NCBI RefSeq assembly: GCF_042453785.1
Contig: NC_091669.1
Coordinates: 32,009,001-32,073,000 of the forward strand
Direction of reading: 5' to 3'
Length of the DNA stretch: 64,000 nt
DNA from: Malus domestica
Taxonomy: Eukaryota > Streptophyta > Magnoliopsida > Rosales > Rosaceae
Position numbers and translations under genes: made by a program. The notes below the pieces were generated by a model. It was not told the origin of the DNA and did not search any database. It worked only from the letters and a program-made list of their open reading frames with translations. Positions 11,479-22,714 of the stretch are shown here, in pieces. Position 1 is the first letter of the stretch; each line of letters begins with the position of its first letter.

Positions 11479-12159
11479 TCACAAAGGTTGCTTAGGAGAA
11501 GTCTCAGCAGTCGGTAGAGCCCCAGAAAGAGAAGGCACCGGAGGGGGATCATTCGGAGCCTCAGTACTGGACAGAACCCTAGAAGGAGGAGACATCAGAG
11601 GTTGATCATTTGGAGCTTCATTACGCGGTACAGCCCCAGAAGACGAAGGCAATAAATGCCTTTGGAATAAACCCACAAATCTCTGACGATCAAGTAAAAC
11701 CTGACCATCAGATTCCTTCATCTGGTCAAGCTTCCTCTTCATGTTTGTAGCATAGTCATGTGCGAGCCGGTGCAACTGTTTATTCTCATGCTTGAGCCCT
11801 CTAATCTCCTGTTTGAGACTCATCACTTCAGCCGCCAATGATTCAACTTGGCGGGTTCGAGCAAATAGGCGTTGGGCCATATTAGACACAGAACCTGCAC
11901 ACTGAACACTGAGAGCCAGAGAATCCTTAACAGCCAACTCATCAGACCGTTTGGAAAGTAGTCTGTTATCTTTGGGAGTGAGAAGGTTCCTGGCCACTAC
12001 CGCAGCGGTCATATCATTCTTCATCACGGAATCCCCAACGGTAAGAGGACCAGTAGGGGAGACGAAGGATGGGCGCCATATGTTGTCTGGAGAAGGCGGG
12101 GCTGCCTCTTCAACAAGGTTCAAGTCAAAACGACGGTCGGAGGGGCCAGACATTTTCAA
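11479..12159 (-). CDS. Repeat-borne coiled-coil protein, 226 residues, unknown function
   Basis: An uninterrupted frame starts with ATG at 12157-12159. The middle (residues about 95-150) has a heptad-like pattern of leucine and charged residues (ESLAAEVMSLKQEIRGLKHE), which suggests a coiled coil. The C-terminal third is proline- and serine-rich, with a roughly 20-residue imperfect repeat around NEAPND and TEAPND. I see no catalytic motif. Its position inside a repeat points to a transposon-encoded protein, but the sequence does not say which kind. Confidence 0.55.
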   Translation of the reverse strand: MKMSGPSDRRFDLNLVEEAAPPSPDNIWRPSFVSPTGPLTVGDSVMKNDMTAAVVARNLLTPKDNRLLSKRSDELAVKDSLALSVQCAGSVSNMAQRLFARTRQVESLAAEVMSLKQEIRGLKHENKQLHRLAHDYATNMKRKLDQMKESDGQVLLDRQRFVGLFQRHLLPSSSGAVPRNEAPNDQPLMSPPSRVLSSTEAPNDPPPVPSLSGALPTAETSPKQPL

Positions 12160-12292
12160 AGGTGTTGAAAAGAGAAGAGGTCGGACAAATCAAGATCTTA
12201 GAAGTGCAAGAATGGAGCTTCTACTGGTGGATATTCAAGTGTGCTTTGGAACTTAATGTCAGCCCCTATAAAAATCTGCACTCGACGAAGCT

Positions 12293-12535
12293 TCAGAAAT
12301 CGAAGAGGCGCCTGCTCAGAAATCGAAGAGGCGTTTGCTTTCTCAAAAGCTGGGCTGCTCAGAGACCACGAGGGTCGATCTCAGAAATCGAAGAGGCGTT
12401 TGCTTTCTCAAAAGCTGGGCTGCTCAAAGACCACGAAGGCCGATCTCAGAAATCGAAGAGGCTTGCTTTCTCAAAAGCTGGGCTGCTCAGAGACCACGAG
12501 GGCCGATCTCAGAAATCGAAGAGGCACCTACTTTT
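12293..12535. repeat. Tandem array, about 65-bp unit
   Basis: The phrase CAGAAATCGAAGAGGC starts at 12317, 12382, 12447 and 12510, giving periods of 65, 65 and 63 bp. The last unit lost two bases. A partial unit precedes at about 12293. Unit sequence is close to identical between copies, and all three frames read through it, so the apparent ORFs here are a by-product of the repeat. Confidence 0.88.
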
Positions 12536-12984
12536 CCAGCCTTGTCAGTACCTGTCACACGCACACTCAGCTTTGCGGAAATTATGGGCATTCTGTCGAA
12601 GATTTCTGGCGAAGTAGAAAGCACATGAATCGTACTGTTCAATCACCCACTTCCCACACGCAACAGTAGCTCATGGGTACCACAGATAACTTTGCCAAAG
12701 TTCTCTGACAAAGTTGAGACACGTGAAGCTTGCAGCTCCCACTACATCGCTCTGACCAAGAAGGGTAAAAGAATAGCAAAGAAACAACACTAACAAAGTT
12801 TAGACACATAAATTTTGAAGGTCTAGCTACCATATTATTACCCACAAGGGTAAAGGAACAGTACCACTGCTGGATAATTGGAAAGTCCCGGTGTGTCAAC
12901 CTCTGTGCTTCGTGGCAAGGTAGACTAGCAAACATGCCCAACCTTTACTCACATTCGAGAAAACACTCCCAACAAGATTGCTTG

Positions 12985-13200
12985 CTCCAAAATCGAAGAG
13001 GCACCGCCCTCCGAATCTCGAGAGCCAGACTTCCAACATGATTACTTTCTCAAAAATCGAAGAGACACCGCTCGCCGAATCTCGAGAGCCAGACCCCCAG
13101 CAGGATTGCTTTCTCAAAAATCGAAGAGGCATCGTTCTCCGAATCTCGAGAGCCAGATCCCCGACAGGATTGCTTGTTCGAAAACCGAAGAGGCACCACT
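12985..13200. repeat. Tandem array, 64-bp unit
   Basis: The phrase AAATCGAAGAG recurs near 12991, 13055, 13119 and 13183, a period of 64 bp. The unit also carries GAATCTCGAGAGCCAGA. It shares the core ATCGAAGAGGC with the 65-bp array 450 bp away but is otherwise different, which suggests two independent expansions around the same core word. Confidence 0.88.
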
Positions 13201-14671
13201 TTCCCAACTTCAAGAGCTGGATCTCCTTGGATAAAGCTTGTCTGTAATCTTCACACGCAACATCAGCTTTCCAGATACCACAGACCACTTTTTCAAAGTG
13301 CTATGACAGAGTTAAAACATGTGAAGCTGGCAGTTCCCACTACCGTGCTATGACCAAGCAGGGTAAAGGAATAGCATTATTACTTGATGTTAGGGAGACA
13401 CCTATATATGTCGACCTCCATCCCCAACGGACAGACAAACCTGCAAAAATGCTCAACCCTTCCTCTTATCTGAGAGGGCACTCCCAACGAAGCCTTTCGA
13501 AATATTCAGCTTTCTTTCCCCCCGATAACACCTCTGTAAACAAGCTATACTAGAGCAAGAATATCTCATATCATCAGGGTTAAAAGCAAGAGTATCCCAT
13601 ATCATGCTTTTTCCCTGTCTTTTCCTTTGGCCTTGTTCTTACCTGCAAGACAAGGAGAAAGAGCAATCAGTCAGCACTTGGAATCAAGCTTCCAGCCAGG
13701 AACTGACTGCCTGGAACCCCTTATCTGATTACTTACCTGGCATTGCTCTCGAGTACTCATCTTCAACATCTTATGCTTCCAGGAAAGATACCGCATCTGC
13801 CTGAGGAACAGATAGGGCAAGTGAGAAGGATACAAGGAAGCATGTGGAGACAAGCGTAACAGCACACGTGCCGATACATCCACTACTCTGTCAAAAGCAA
13901 AAGTATCCCATATCAGCAGGGTCGAACGTACTCTAGATTTGATGGACTTGTTTTGACCCTCAAATTCTTCAGTCGGCCTTATACTCTGGAGGAAACCAGA
14001 AAACCCTCCAGCCCAGTTCAAGAATAAGCCTGTGGAAAGTTACTTCTTCAAAAGCAAAAGTATCCCATATCATCTCTTCTCATTTTTCTTCTCTTTATCC
14101 TTCATGCTGCCTGCAAGATAGGGAGAATGTGAACAATCAGCCGGAGCTCTGATTGCTTACCTTGTCTGTCACCTCTTTCAGCAGATCCCCTAGCTCGGCG
14201 ACTTGGGGGACTCCTACTACATGGTTTGTATCGCGCTTGACCAAGCCTGAAACTACAAGTAAGCTTCAAGTGAAATTGATACATTACCTTGTGCATCTCC
14301 ACCAGTTACAGATACCACCCCTGGATGGAGGAAGAGTACTTCCAGAGAAGATGCCACATCTACCTATGAGACAGATAAGGCAAGTCAAGACGATACCACA
14401 CTCCGGTACTTAGAAGTTTCGTGGTTACGAGATCATTCTCCCACAATATTTCCTAATGTAATTTGTACTAAATCATTCACTTGTACTCACTAAAGGAGAG
14501 CTTGAACCTATGTACTTGTGTAAACCCTTCACAATTAATGAGAACTCCTCTATTCCGTGGACGTAGCCAATCTGGGTGAACCACGTACATCTTGTGTTTG
14601 CTTTCCTATCTCTATCCATTTATATACTTATCCACACTAATGACCGGAGCAATCTAGCGAAGATCACAAAA

Positions 14672-15280
14672 AGTGACTGTTTTCGCTACCTAGGATCTAT
14701 CTTGCAAGAGAACGGAGATTTAGATGAAGATCTCAACCATAGAATACAAGCTGGATGGATGAAGTGTAAAAGTGCATCCGGCGTGTTGTGTGACTGTCGT
14801 AGGCCACTGAAGCTCAAGGGAAAATTTTATAGGACGGCAATAAGGCCAGCGATGTTGTATGGCACAGAATGTTGGGCAGTGAAGCATCAACACGTACACA
14901 AAATGGGTGTAGCGGAGATTAGGATGCTTCGTGGGATGTATGGGCACACGAGAAAGGATAAGATTGGGAATGAGGATATCCGAGGTAAAGTAGGAGTAGC
15001 CAAAATTGAAGGAAATATGAGAGAAAATCGGTTCCGGTGGTTTGGACATGTGCAAAGAAGGTCTACTGACGCTCCGGTTCGAAAATGTGACTACGGGACA
15101 GAGGTTCAGGGCCGAAGGGGTAGAGGAAGACCTAGGAAACCTTTGGAAGAGACCCCAGGAAAAGACTTGAGTACTTGGATCTAACGGAGGACATGACACA
15201 AAACCGAGCGCAATGGCGTTCTAGGATTCATATAGCCGACTCCACTTAGTGGGAAAAGGCTTTGTTGTTGTTGTTGTTGT
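14672..15280 (+). pseudogene. RTE LINE 3' end with (TTG)n tail
   Basis: This corresponds to the part of the LINE at about 10640-11215, with visible divergence, and continues into the complete 3' terminus: ..CCACTTAGTGGGAAAAGGC followed by (TTG)n. The frame ([17 protein letters not shown] onward) stays open until about 15184. The target-site duplication copy TGTAGTATTTTCCC follows at once (15281-15294), so this tail closes the insertion that begins at 9135. Confidence 0.9.
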
Positions 15281-15774
15281 TGTAGTATTTTCCCTTTATG
15301 TGTTTCAAGTACGTAGTAGTGAACTAGCAGATAACCCTGAATGTGAGAAAAGCAATCAATAACAGATCATCCTGCTATGAAAAGTTTGAGGAAAAGAAGC
15401 GAAAAAGGAAACAACAATAGAAATAGAAGATTTAAATTTATTTTCTGTCCATTGTCTTGCTCTGTCATTTCCTATAAAGGTGAATCCCTTGATAGAGTTC
15501 TCTTCCCAAGGTTAGTGTAAGTGTAACAGGAAACCGTTGTGATATTTGCAATGTTTGGTAATCAAAGTGATAAATTTTGGGTCCTAACCCAATGTGCTTT
15601 AAAGAGAGAAGAAAAGACAGAAAAAAATATAATGAGAGTTCTGTTTACTAGGATGTCTTGGTTACACAAGTAAATCAATACGTCAGTAACAGTTATGTTA
15701 CCAATTTTGAATCTTTAACTGTTTTGTCCCGCATCATCTTGTTGTAAATAATCTTCGTTAATATGTTTCTACAG

Positions 15775-16401
15775 GAAAATATGCTAGTCTTTGTTGGGAA
15801 TAAGGACAGTGTGTGTGGTGACATTGAACTAGTAGTTGAATCAGTCAGAACACCGTGTCGCAACAGAGAGTATGGGTGTGAGGAAATAGTGGATTACATG
15901 AAGAATATTGACCATGAAGAAACATGCATCTATGCACCATGTCCATGCCCACTTCCAGACTGCAGCTTTGTAAGCTCATTTGAACAGTTGTCACTGCATT
16001 TCAGCAGTAAGCATTGGGATTCTGGAAGGCGTTTCAGGTACAACACCCCTTTAGCTGTCTCACTGGGGATAAACGAACAATTTCTTGTTCTTCAAGCAGA
16101 GGAGGATGGCGCTCTCTTTCTACTCAACAAGGGTACAGAAAGTATTGGAAACACAATCATGATAACTTCAATCAGACCAATTTCTTCAGGGGAAAGGTTT
16201 GCGTATGACCTTGTATCAATACGTGGAAGCAGTTCTCTCAGATTAAAATCAGTGGCAGAAAACTTTCCGGGCAGGGTGGAAGGATTTCACCCAATGGACT
16301 TTCTTCTGGTTCCATTTTGTTTTCTCACCGCAGCCGGGCAACTGAACCTAGATGTGTGTATACAGAATTCTAGTGAGCTCGGTGCATATGTCCTTGATTG
16401 A
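15775..16401 (+). CDS. SINA-type zinc-finger/TRAF-like domain exon without RING
   Basis: An acceptor TTTCTACAG ends at 15774 and the exon opens in phase 0. It encodes 208 residues and a stop: a short linker, the SIAH-type zinc-finger cysteine/histidine pattern (C-x6-C, DHEETC, CPCPLPDC, LHFSSKH) and the TRAF-like substrate-binding region. It aligns along its length with the exon at 372. The RING that should precede it (C-x-N-G-H..) is absent, and I saw none in the 500 bp upstream. The protein could bind SINA partners but not recruit an E2. Either this is a RING-less SINA gene, a pseudogene remnant, or the last exon of the HMG-box gene whose visible part ends at 8397 in phase 0. Confidence 0.78.
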   Translation, partial: ENMLVFVGNKDSVCGDIELVVESVRTPCRNREYGCEEIVDYMKNIDHEETCIYAPCPCPLPDCSFVSSFEQLSLHFSSKHWDSGRRFRYNTPLAVSLGINEQFLVLQAEEDGALFLLNKGTESIGNTIMITSIRPISSGERFAYDLVSIRGSSSLRLKSVAENFPGRVEGFHPMDFLLVPFCFLTAAGQLNLDVCIQNSSELGAYVLD

Positions 16402-17890
16402 GTTATTCGTTGGTGAAAATTGTAGTGAAGGACGTGACAAATAATGTTACCTCAGCTTTCATTATGTCCAAGCTAGGTTTCCTGGAAAGTCACTTTGTAA
16501 ATAGCGATCTCGAAAGTGACTAAATGTACAACAGCAGGGAAATGCCGTTCACCAGCCATATAAGGCATGTGTTGAGAATTCGCGAAAGGTGCGACCAAGA
16601 GTTGATCTGCCTATAAACTACAGTTAAAATGGAGCTTGCAATTCTTCCTGCTTCCTGGAAACCCTCTGCAGAGCATCGTTATGAAGTTTGATCGGTGACA
16701 CATTGATCTGTATATACGATCTAATCCAGCATGAAACTGATGAAATACATATGCAGATTAGGATTTAGGTTACAGATGCAACTGGGAAATGACGGCGATG
16801 CGATTTGTACCATGTAGCACAAATCTTGAGCCTTGTTTCTTGTACGGTAAGTTATGTTTGTCCAAATTTTAGATGACCAAGTTGATCATCGTATCAAGTA
16901 GTCACACTTTTTAACTTTTAACAGATGACAGAGCTGTAGATTAAATTGTGTAGATGTTTGATCCATTTCTCTGTCTATTTGTTTTGCTCAACAAACATTA
17001 CTCTATCAGTGCTATTCTCCCTGGAATTGAGAATCAGCAGCCCCCGTTCCTCTTCTCTCTGTTTCTTAATTCGTCGTAACCTTCCGGCATGAGTGTTGGG
17101 GTTGAAATCTTCTCTGCAACAACAAAATGGTTATGCAGGACTTGTAACATTCGCGTCGGACTTCCTCTCACGAAGTGGGACGGACATCTACGTCTGGTTC
17201 CGGTGTCATTGTGTGAGAAAGTCCTGTAATGTCAATTTAGTTAACTAGCTAAGGGCTTGTTCACGTAATTGTAATTAAATTTGGAGAAATTGAATTAAGC
17301 CGAAGCTAAAATGGTGGGGAATCAAAATCAAATTCCTGATGAAACAATTTACTAAAATTATCAAAAGTTGGAGTAGGAATAGTACTGGACCATATAAGCG
17401 GTTTACTAATTCACATAAATTGAAATTAAAATTAATGTGATTATTAAAATGCTCCTATTCTAGTGATTTATTTCATATGCTAATTGTTTTTTATTTATTT
17501 TTTTTGTAAAACTTTATTTTATTAGAAAAACTTTAATTCTTTTTATTTTTAATACTTGATTTTTTTTTGCTGAGAGAACAAAATTTGGTGTCGGGTTAAT
17601 TTAGAAATAAGTGAGGGTATAATGGAAAGGAAAAATTCATTCCGATTCCCTCAATAATCTGGAATTTAATTCCCACCAAAATGTAGGAAATCCGATTTCT
17701 CTAAATTTTAGTGTTGGATCCCAAAATTTGCGTGAGTCCCTCCAAATTTTTAATTCCCCAATATTTAGTAAACACCAGAATATTCCGTGATCAGAATTCG
17801 ATTTCACTTTTTTTTATCCCAATTACCCTTCCGTATATGTGCCATCAAAGTAGACAGAGGAGCTGGGTGGTGCCGATAAAGGTGGATCAG
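16402..17890. other. 3' flank and AT-rich spacer
   Basis: The first several hundred bases are probably the 3' untranslated region of the SINA-type exon. From about 17240 to 17780 the sequence is AT-rich, with imperfect inverted similarity between its ends (GGGCTTGTTCACGTAA and TTTAGTAAACACC), which may be an old MITE. No gene was seen. Confidence 0.45.
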
Positions 17891-19327
17891 ATGAATAATT
17901 ACTTAATTAGTGCGGTGGTGTGAATGTGAGTTGGGAAATCCTGCAAATCCAAGTCCTCCATTGCCATGAAAACTTGCATTATTGCCCATCATAGAAAAAA
18001 AATTGCCATCAGCTCCAATTACATTTCCATTTCCATTTCTGTCCACAAAAATGTGATCGAATTCAAAATTTTGTCCTTTCACTGCCAATCATATTTGGTT
18101 GGTGGTGGTGGTGCTTGCTCTTCTGCGATCTCCGTTGGTGTGGATCATTTGTTGGTTGGAACTTGGAGACTAAAGAAAGTTGGGTTCCTCAATAAAACTA
18201 ATTAGTAATATGGAAAATAGTTCAACTACTTATAAGCACATTCAAGATCCCTCGTTTCTCCGATGAAGGATGATACTCTCCACACGCCCCCTTAAGTGTG
18301 GCCGTTGGGCTTCACATGAGGGACAACCTACTCTGATACTAGAACTTCAACTTTCTTCATGGTACCTGAGTGGGTTTTCAGATCTAGGCCTGAATTATTG
18401 GGTTCACTTACAAACATAATCGATGTAGCTCCACATCTAGCCAACTCCAAAGCAGTCCGATGTGAGGGGGCAATACTAATGCTATTAGTGGTGGACCAAA
18501 ACCCTTCTCTCTCAAACTTTAACAGAGGCCAAGGCTCTGGATGTTTGCCAGCTCTATGTTTCCACTCTAAAGACCTAAATTTACTTCAAAATTCAAAAAG
18601 TGAGAAGGGCATTCTGATAAGTACACAATTAATGTTTATAACTAACAAAGAATCTGATAAAATGTTTATGCTCCAGATGTGAGCAAGACGAATTGACTAA
18701 GGCAATGTGACCGTTTCTTTGCATTGAAGTTTGAATCACACTCCCCATAACTTAAATTTATTTGGAATATCACCTTGTCACAAACCATGAAGTTAAAGAT
18801 TCTAACAAATTTGCACATACCGTACTCCATCTGCTAGGGCTGACTAAAGGCTTCCTATGTGCGTTTTCCCTCACGTAGTTACTAACAAAACATCATTTTT
18901 CTAAACGCAAGGGGCTAGTCTCAATGGTTAAGAGTATTTAACTCTGGATCTGAGATCTAATATTTGATTGTTTCCCAATCCCCAATATAGTAGTAAGATG
19001 GTAGGTTGCCTTGGTGTATAGAACTTCTCTTCAAGATATTGTGTCTTAGGTTCAAACATTCTCCATTCTCATAATTTAAATAAATTAATATAAATTATCT
19101 TATCGTTTATGAAACAAACAAAAAAAAAATTATTCTTTTACACATTCTAAAGTCAGCTGAGATCTAATATGGGGGCTAGGGTTAGTTGGAAAACCATTAT
19201 ACACATTAGAATCCCAAATGCCACCCCAACGAAGTGTTAGAAACCAACCAAGAAAACTGCTAGTTTGCAACAGTCATACAAACAAGGGAAAACACAAATA
19301 CCAGTAAAATCTGTATCGAAAAACAAA

Positions 19328-19416
19328 AACAAGGGGCAAGTGGTCCTAACCTCATCAATGGCTAATATAACATCCAATCCAATAAGATACATCGTTTGAC
19401 GAAAAAAAAAGAAAAA
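19328..19416 (+). mobile_element. 5'-truncated SINE copy
   Basis: The sequence ..CAATGGCTAATATAACATCC..ACATCGTTTGACG followed by an A-rich tract matches the 3' half of the SINE at 2618-2734. The B box is missing. The same insertion is present in duplicate copy B near 25322-25408, so it predates the duplication. Confidence 0.65.
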
Positions 19417-19437
19417 AGTTAGGGCATGTTCAAGATG

Positions 19438-19518
19438 TATAGAACCTTGGATCTTCCGGAGGAGTTTTTTAGCTTTCTGCTCACATCCTTCACAGTTAAT
19501 GTATTTATCCATCCTCAT
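19438..19518 (-). pseudogene. HMA-domain exon fragment (HIPP-like), copy A
   Basis: The minus strand reads MRMDKYINCEGCEQKAKKLL.., the first half of a heavy-metal-associated domain with its metal-binding C-x-x-C. The matching second half of the domain and a CaaX end were not found nearby, so this is an exon remnant of a HIPP-type gene. A splice acceptor-like AACTAG precedes it. It resembles, but is not a copy of, the intact HIPP gene at 29491-30807. Confidence 0.6.
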
Positions 19519-21430
19519 AATACACTAGTTGATTAAAGTTCATAATTTATCAAAATTGATGGGGTACATAAAAAAGTGAGTGCTGAGTCCATGACCATTT
19601 TGGTCTGTTCATATTCAGTCATTCACTTCGTTGGAAGAAGTATTTTAAAAAAAAAATCAAAAACAAGGAAGAAGAAAAACTCAAACCATTAGTCTTATTA
19701 CATTGATCAAAACAAGGAGGAGAAAAGAATTATAAATTGCTAAGCCTACAACATCATGCAAAAAGATTACATTTTGCCTTGGCAGTTACATGGTGAATGT
19801 ATTAAGGTTTAAGTAATGCACGTAACACAGCTAATCTCTATTTTATGAACAAATTACAAGGTATACTTATAAAAACTTGATCATGAACAAATAAAAAACC
19901 AAACGTAAAAATTTTAAATGCCGAAACATCCTAACATAAATTACACCAAAATTCTAATTTTCCAACAATTTTAATTCAAAAGTCCGAAAAATACAATACT
20001 TTAGAAAAATTTACCGTTGAATTCTTTTTTATCTACTAGAGTGCTGATTATCAGTGCCACTGAAAGAATTAAGAGGTAAAAAGCTTAAAGATGCATAAAG
20101 TGGTTGGCAAGTACCAAGCAAGTACTTGGTTTGTGCCCTCTCCTAATTTTTTTTTTTTTTAAACCTCCACGGTATGAAGTAAATTTAATTAAAAACGAAA
20201 AAAAAAAGTTACAAAAGGGTCTTTCTTCATCATGATGAGTGAACCCCCAGTGCATATAATAGTTGGATGCATCAAATTAAAACCCTTTTATTAAATAGTA
20301 GAATATTATGAAAAGAAGGCAATTATTCATCCCCACTTTCATCCTAATCGAGTGCATAAAACTTTACTGTGGCCAAAAGAGAGTGGAGAACATATAGAAC
20401 ACAGTTGAGTTGGCCTAAAGCATTTGGATGTCGGAGATTCCGGCCTCTCAGAATTAAAAAAAAATTAATTTCAGTACTGTGTGGTTATCAATTTTTAAAA
20501 TTAATGCATGATTTTTTGAGAATTATTAACTCTATTTTTTATTAGAAGTTTGTCATTTCCTCAGTTTTTAGTAGAAGTTTGTCATTTCCCGAATATATGG
20601 AATTTCACCTTCTGTTTTATCCACTTTAGGTCAAAGAAATTCCCCGATATACTGGCACAGAAAAGAAAACAAGAAGGAGAAAAGTGGGCAAAAGAGAAAG
20701 TCAAATATGTAAACTTATTGGTTAGGTTTAGGATCCCAAGGACATGATTAGTGGTGCTTATTATAATGCCAGTTTGATTGGTAAAGCAGGATCATGACAT
20801 TGACTCCCTTCCCTAAGAGCAACTCCACTCTTGGTGGTTGCTCGGGGGACAGGTGAAGGGAAAGGGCCCGAGGGCCGGTGGATAGGCCTCCAGCCTTGGA
20901 CAACCCGAGTGAAGGTGAGAACCCGAGGGCCAGGCCCGTGGAGAGTTGACAGGCCTGCAGCCTGAGTTGTGTATGATTTTTTAATTTTTTTTGTGTCAGG
21001 CGCGTGCCCCACTCGCGAGTGGGTGCACGTCAGCCAACAAGTTTACAGGGCACAAGGCCTGCGCGCCAGGAAATGCAGGTGACCGTTGGGAAGCCACGTG
21101 GCTTCCCACGGTCCGTTCGATCCCAACGGCTCTTTAATACTAGCCGTCCGATTTCCAACGGTAATAAAAAAAAAGTTGATTTAATATCAACCGTTCGATC
21201 TGAGATCAACGGTTGATGTTAATCTGTTTTATAAATTAAAAAAAAAAAGAAAAAATAGTTTTAAAATTAAGAAAAGTTACCGTTGTGACACGTGGCACAA
21301 TCTGAAGTGTTGGATTTCAACTTTTTTTAAATCCAATGACAGAGATTAATTATTTGAATAAAAAAATTTAAAAATTGTAAAAAATCTGAAAAAAAAATCT
21401 GAAAATTAAAAAAAAAATGTTTCTACTTTT

Positions 21431-21440
21431 CTATAAATAC
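21431..21440 (+). promoter_or_regulatory. TATA box of the PIF ORF1 gene
   Basis: CTATAAATAC lies 101 bp upstream of the ATG at 21541, followed by a pyrimidine-rich leader. A near-identical arrangement (TCTATAAATACC) precedes the related ORF at 59139. Confidence 0.65.
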
Positions 21441-21540
21441 TTTCTCATTATTATCTACCTTACACCACAATTTCATATTTTCTCAACTACTCAAATTCCT
21501 ATCTTTCTCTCAAAGTTTCAATCTATTTTTTTTCAACAAA

Positions 21541-22714
21541 ATGACTACTACTGCAGGTACGAATTGGTCGCTTTTTGAAGATGTTGCGTTGTGTACTAGC
21601 TGGGTTAAAGTTACTCATAATTCGCTTACGGGTAATGAGATGCAGTTGCGAGAAATGTGGAGTCTTATTCATACTGATTATCTTGAGAAAATGGGTGGGA
21701 GTAGAACCAAAGAATCGATGTCTAGTTGTTGGAAATTACTTAGCCAATCGTTTACTATTTGGAGAGACGCCTTGTCACAAGCTAGTAGTAATATTCGAAG
21801 TGGGGAAAATTACACGGATCAGGTAATAATATATTATTTATTTGTTTGTATTATACCCAAATTTACATTGTAATTATTTGTTTGTATTATTTATTTGTTA
21901 CCTACTTTAACTATAATTATTTGTTTGTATTATTTATTTGTTACCTACTTTAATTATAATTACTTGTTTGTATTATTTATTTGTTACCTACTTTGATTAT
22001 AATTATTTCTTCTCCCCCATTGTGTAGCTAATTCAAGCACAAGCTTGGTATGGTGCCAAAACCAAAACAAAAAATAAATCATTCAACATGTGGGAATGTT
22101 GGAATATTGTCAAAGATTGTCATAAATTCAGAGTTGTGCTTGTCGGTCCAGAAGTTGTCATGAATAGCACCCCGCTATACTCTATACCTGATAATGGCTC
22201 GCAAGAAGATGATGCAGAAGAAGTGCCCGAAACGCCCATCCCTGAACAAGCGTCGGGTTCATCCCGTTATCCAATTAGGCCTCAAGGTAAGAAGGCTTCA
22301 AAGAGAAAAGGAAGGGCTTCCAAGCATGATTATGCAAAGTATATGGAAGAACTTACTCGCCATAGTGAAATGACTTTGGCGCGGGAAATGGCAAAATTTA
22401 AGGCTGATAAGGCTAGAGATGAGGCAAAAGCTGCAGCTGTTGAGAGAGAATTTCAAGCTAATCAGAGAGAAAGAGAGCTACTTAGGCAAGAAAGGGAACT
22501 TGTTAGAGAAGAAAGAATGGCTCAACGAGATCGTGAGATTATGAACACGCCTTTAGAAGGGAAGTCTCCAAATTCTAAATATTTTTGGAATTCGGAGAAG
22601 GAGGATGTGGTGCGTAGGAGGCGTGCAAGAGAAGCGAGAGCAAGAGGAGATGGTCCTAGCACGACAAAAGAAGATCATCCTAGCATCATAAATTGGTTAA
22701 GTGATGATGATTAG
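21541..22714 (+). CDS. PIF/Harbinger ORF1 Myb-like DNA-binding protein
   Basis: Two exons, 21541-21822 and 22028-22714, join in phase 0 to give 322 residues. Residues about 8-75 form a trihelix/Myb-like DNA-binding region (NWSLFEDVALCTSWVKV, SCWKLL). The C-terminal part is a long charged helix rich in Glu and Arg (QRERELLRQERELVREE), like the NAM-associated C-terminal region of plant Harbinger ORF1 proteins. In this superfamily ORF1 works with a separate transposase to bind element ends. The frame has no stop, so the protein may still be made. The partner transposase must come from elsewhere. Confidence 0.85.
21871..21999. repeat. Three 43-bp tandem units in the ORF1 intron
   Basis: TAATTATTTGTTTGTATTA and following text repeats at 21871, 21914 and 21957, with a fourth start at 22000. 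All lie within the single intron. Confidence 0.85.

Larger units (their letters stand above)
11216..14668. mobile_element. Unclassified repeat inside the LINE, with coiled-coil ORF and tandem arrays
   Basis: About 3.45 kb separates two RTE LINE parts. It carries one minus-strand ORF (11479-12159), two tandem arrays (period 65 and 64) and several dispersed copies of the phrase GTATCCCATATCA (about 13592, 13903, 14058). No long terminal repeats could be matched between its ends, and no TIRs were seen, so it does not fit a standard class by eye. A large non-autonomous retrotransposon derivative is a possible explanation. Both edges abut the heptamer AGTGACT (11214-11220 and 14672-14678). Confidence 0.55.

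Noticed and set aside
12069-12669. Three overlapping ORFs of 97-182 codons
   Set aside because: They are the same tandem repeat read in three frames, with no independent coding sign.
12293-13200. CRISPR-like spaced repeats
   Set aside because: The 64/65-bp units are contiguous tandem repeats with no unique spacers, and the window is plant nuclear DNA.
11216-14668. LTR pair for the unclassified repeat
   Set aside because: The first and last 260 bp do not match in direct or inverted orientation by eye.
17903-18088. 61-codon Gly/Asn-rich ORF, also at 23617-23802
   Set aside because: Conserved only because both lie in the segmental duplication. It has no ATG (TTG start) with a stop directly upstream, and no recognisable domain.
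18900-19060. tRNA gene or SINE around GGTTAAGAGT and AGGTTCAAAC
   Set aside because: The box-like words are present, but no cloverleaf, no tail and no flanking duplication could be drawn.
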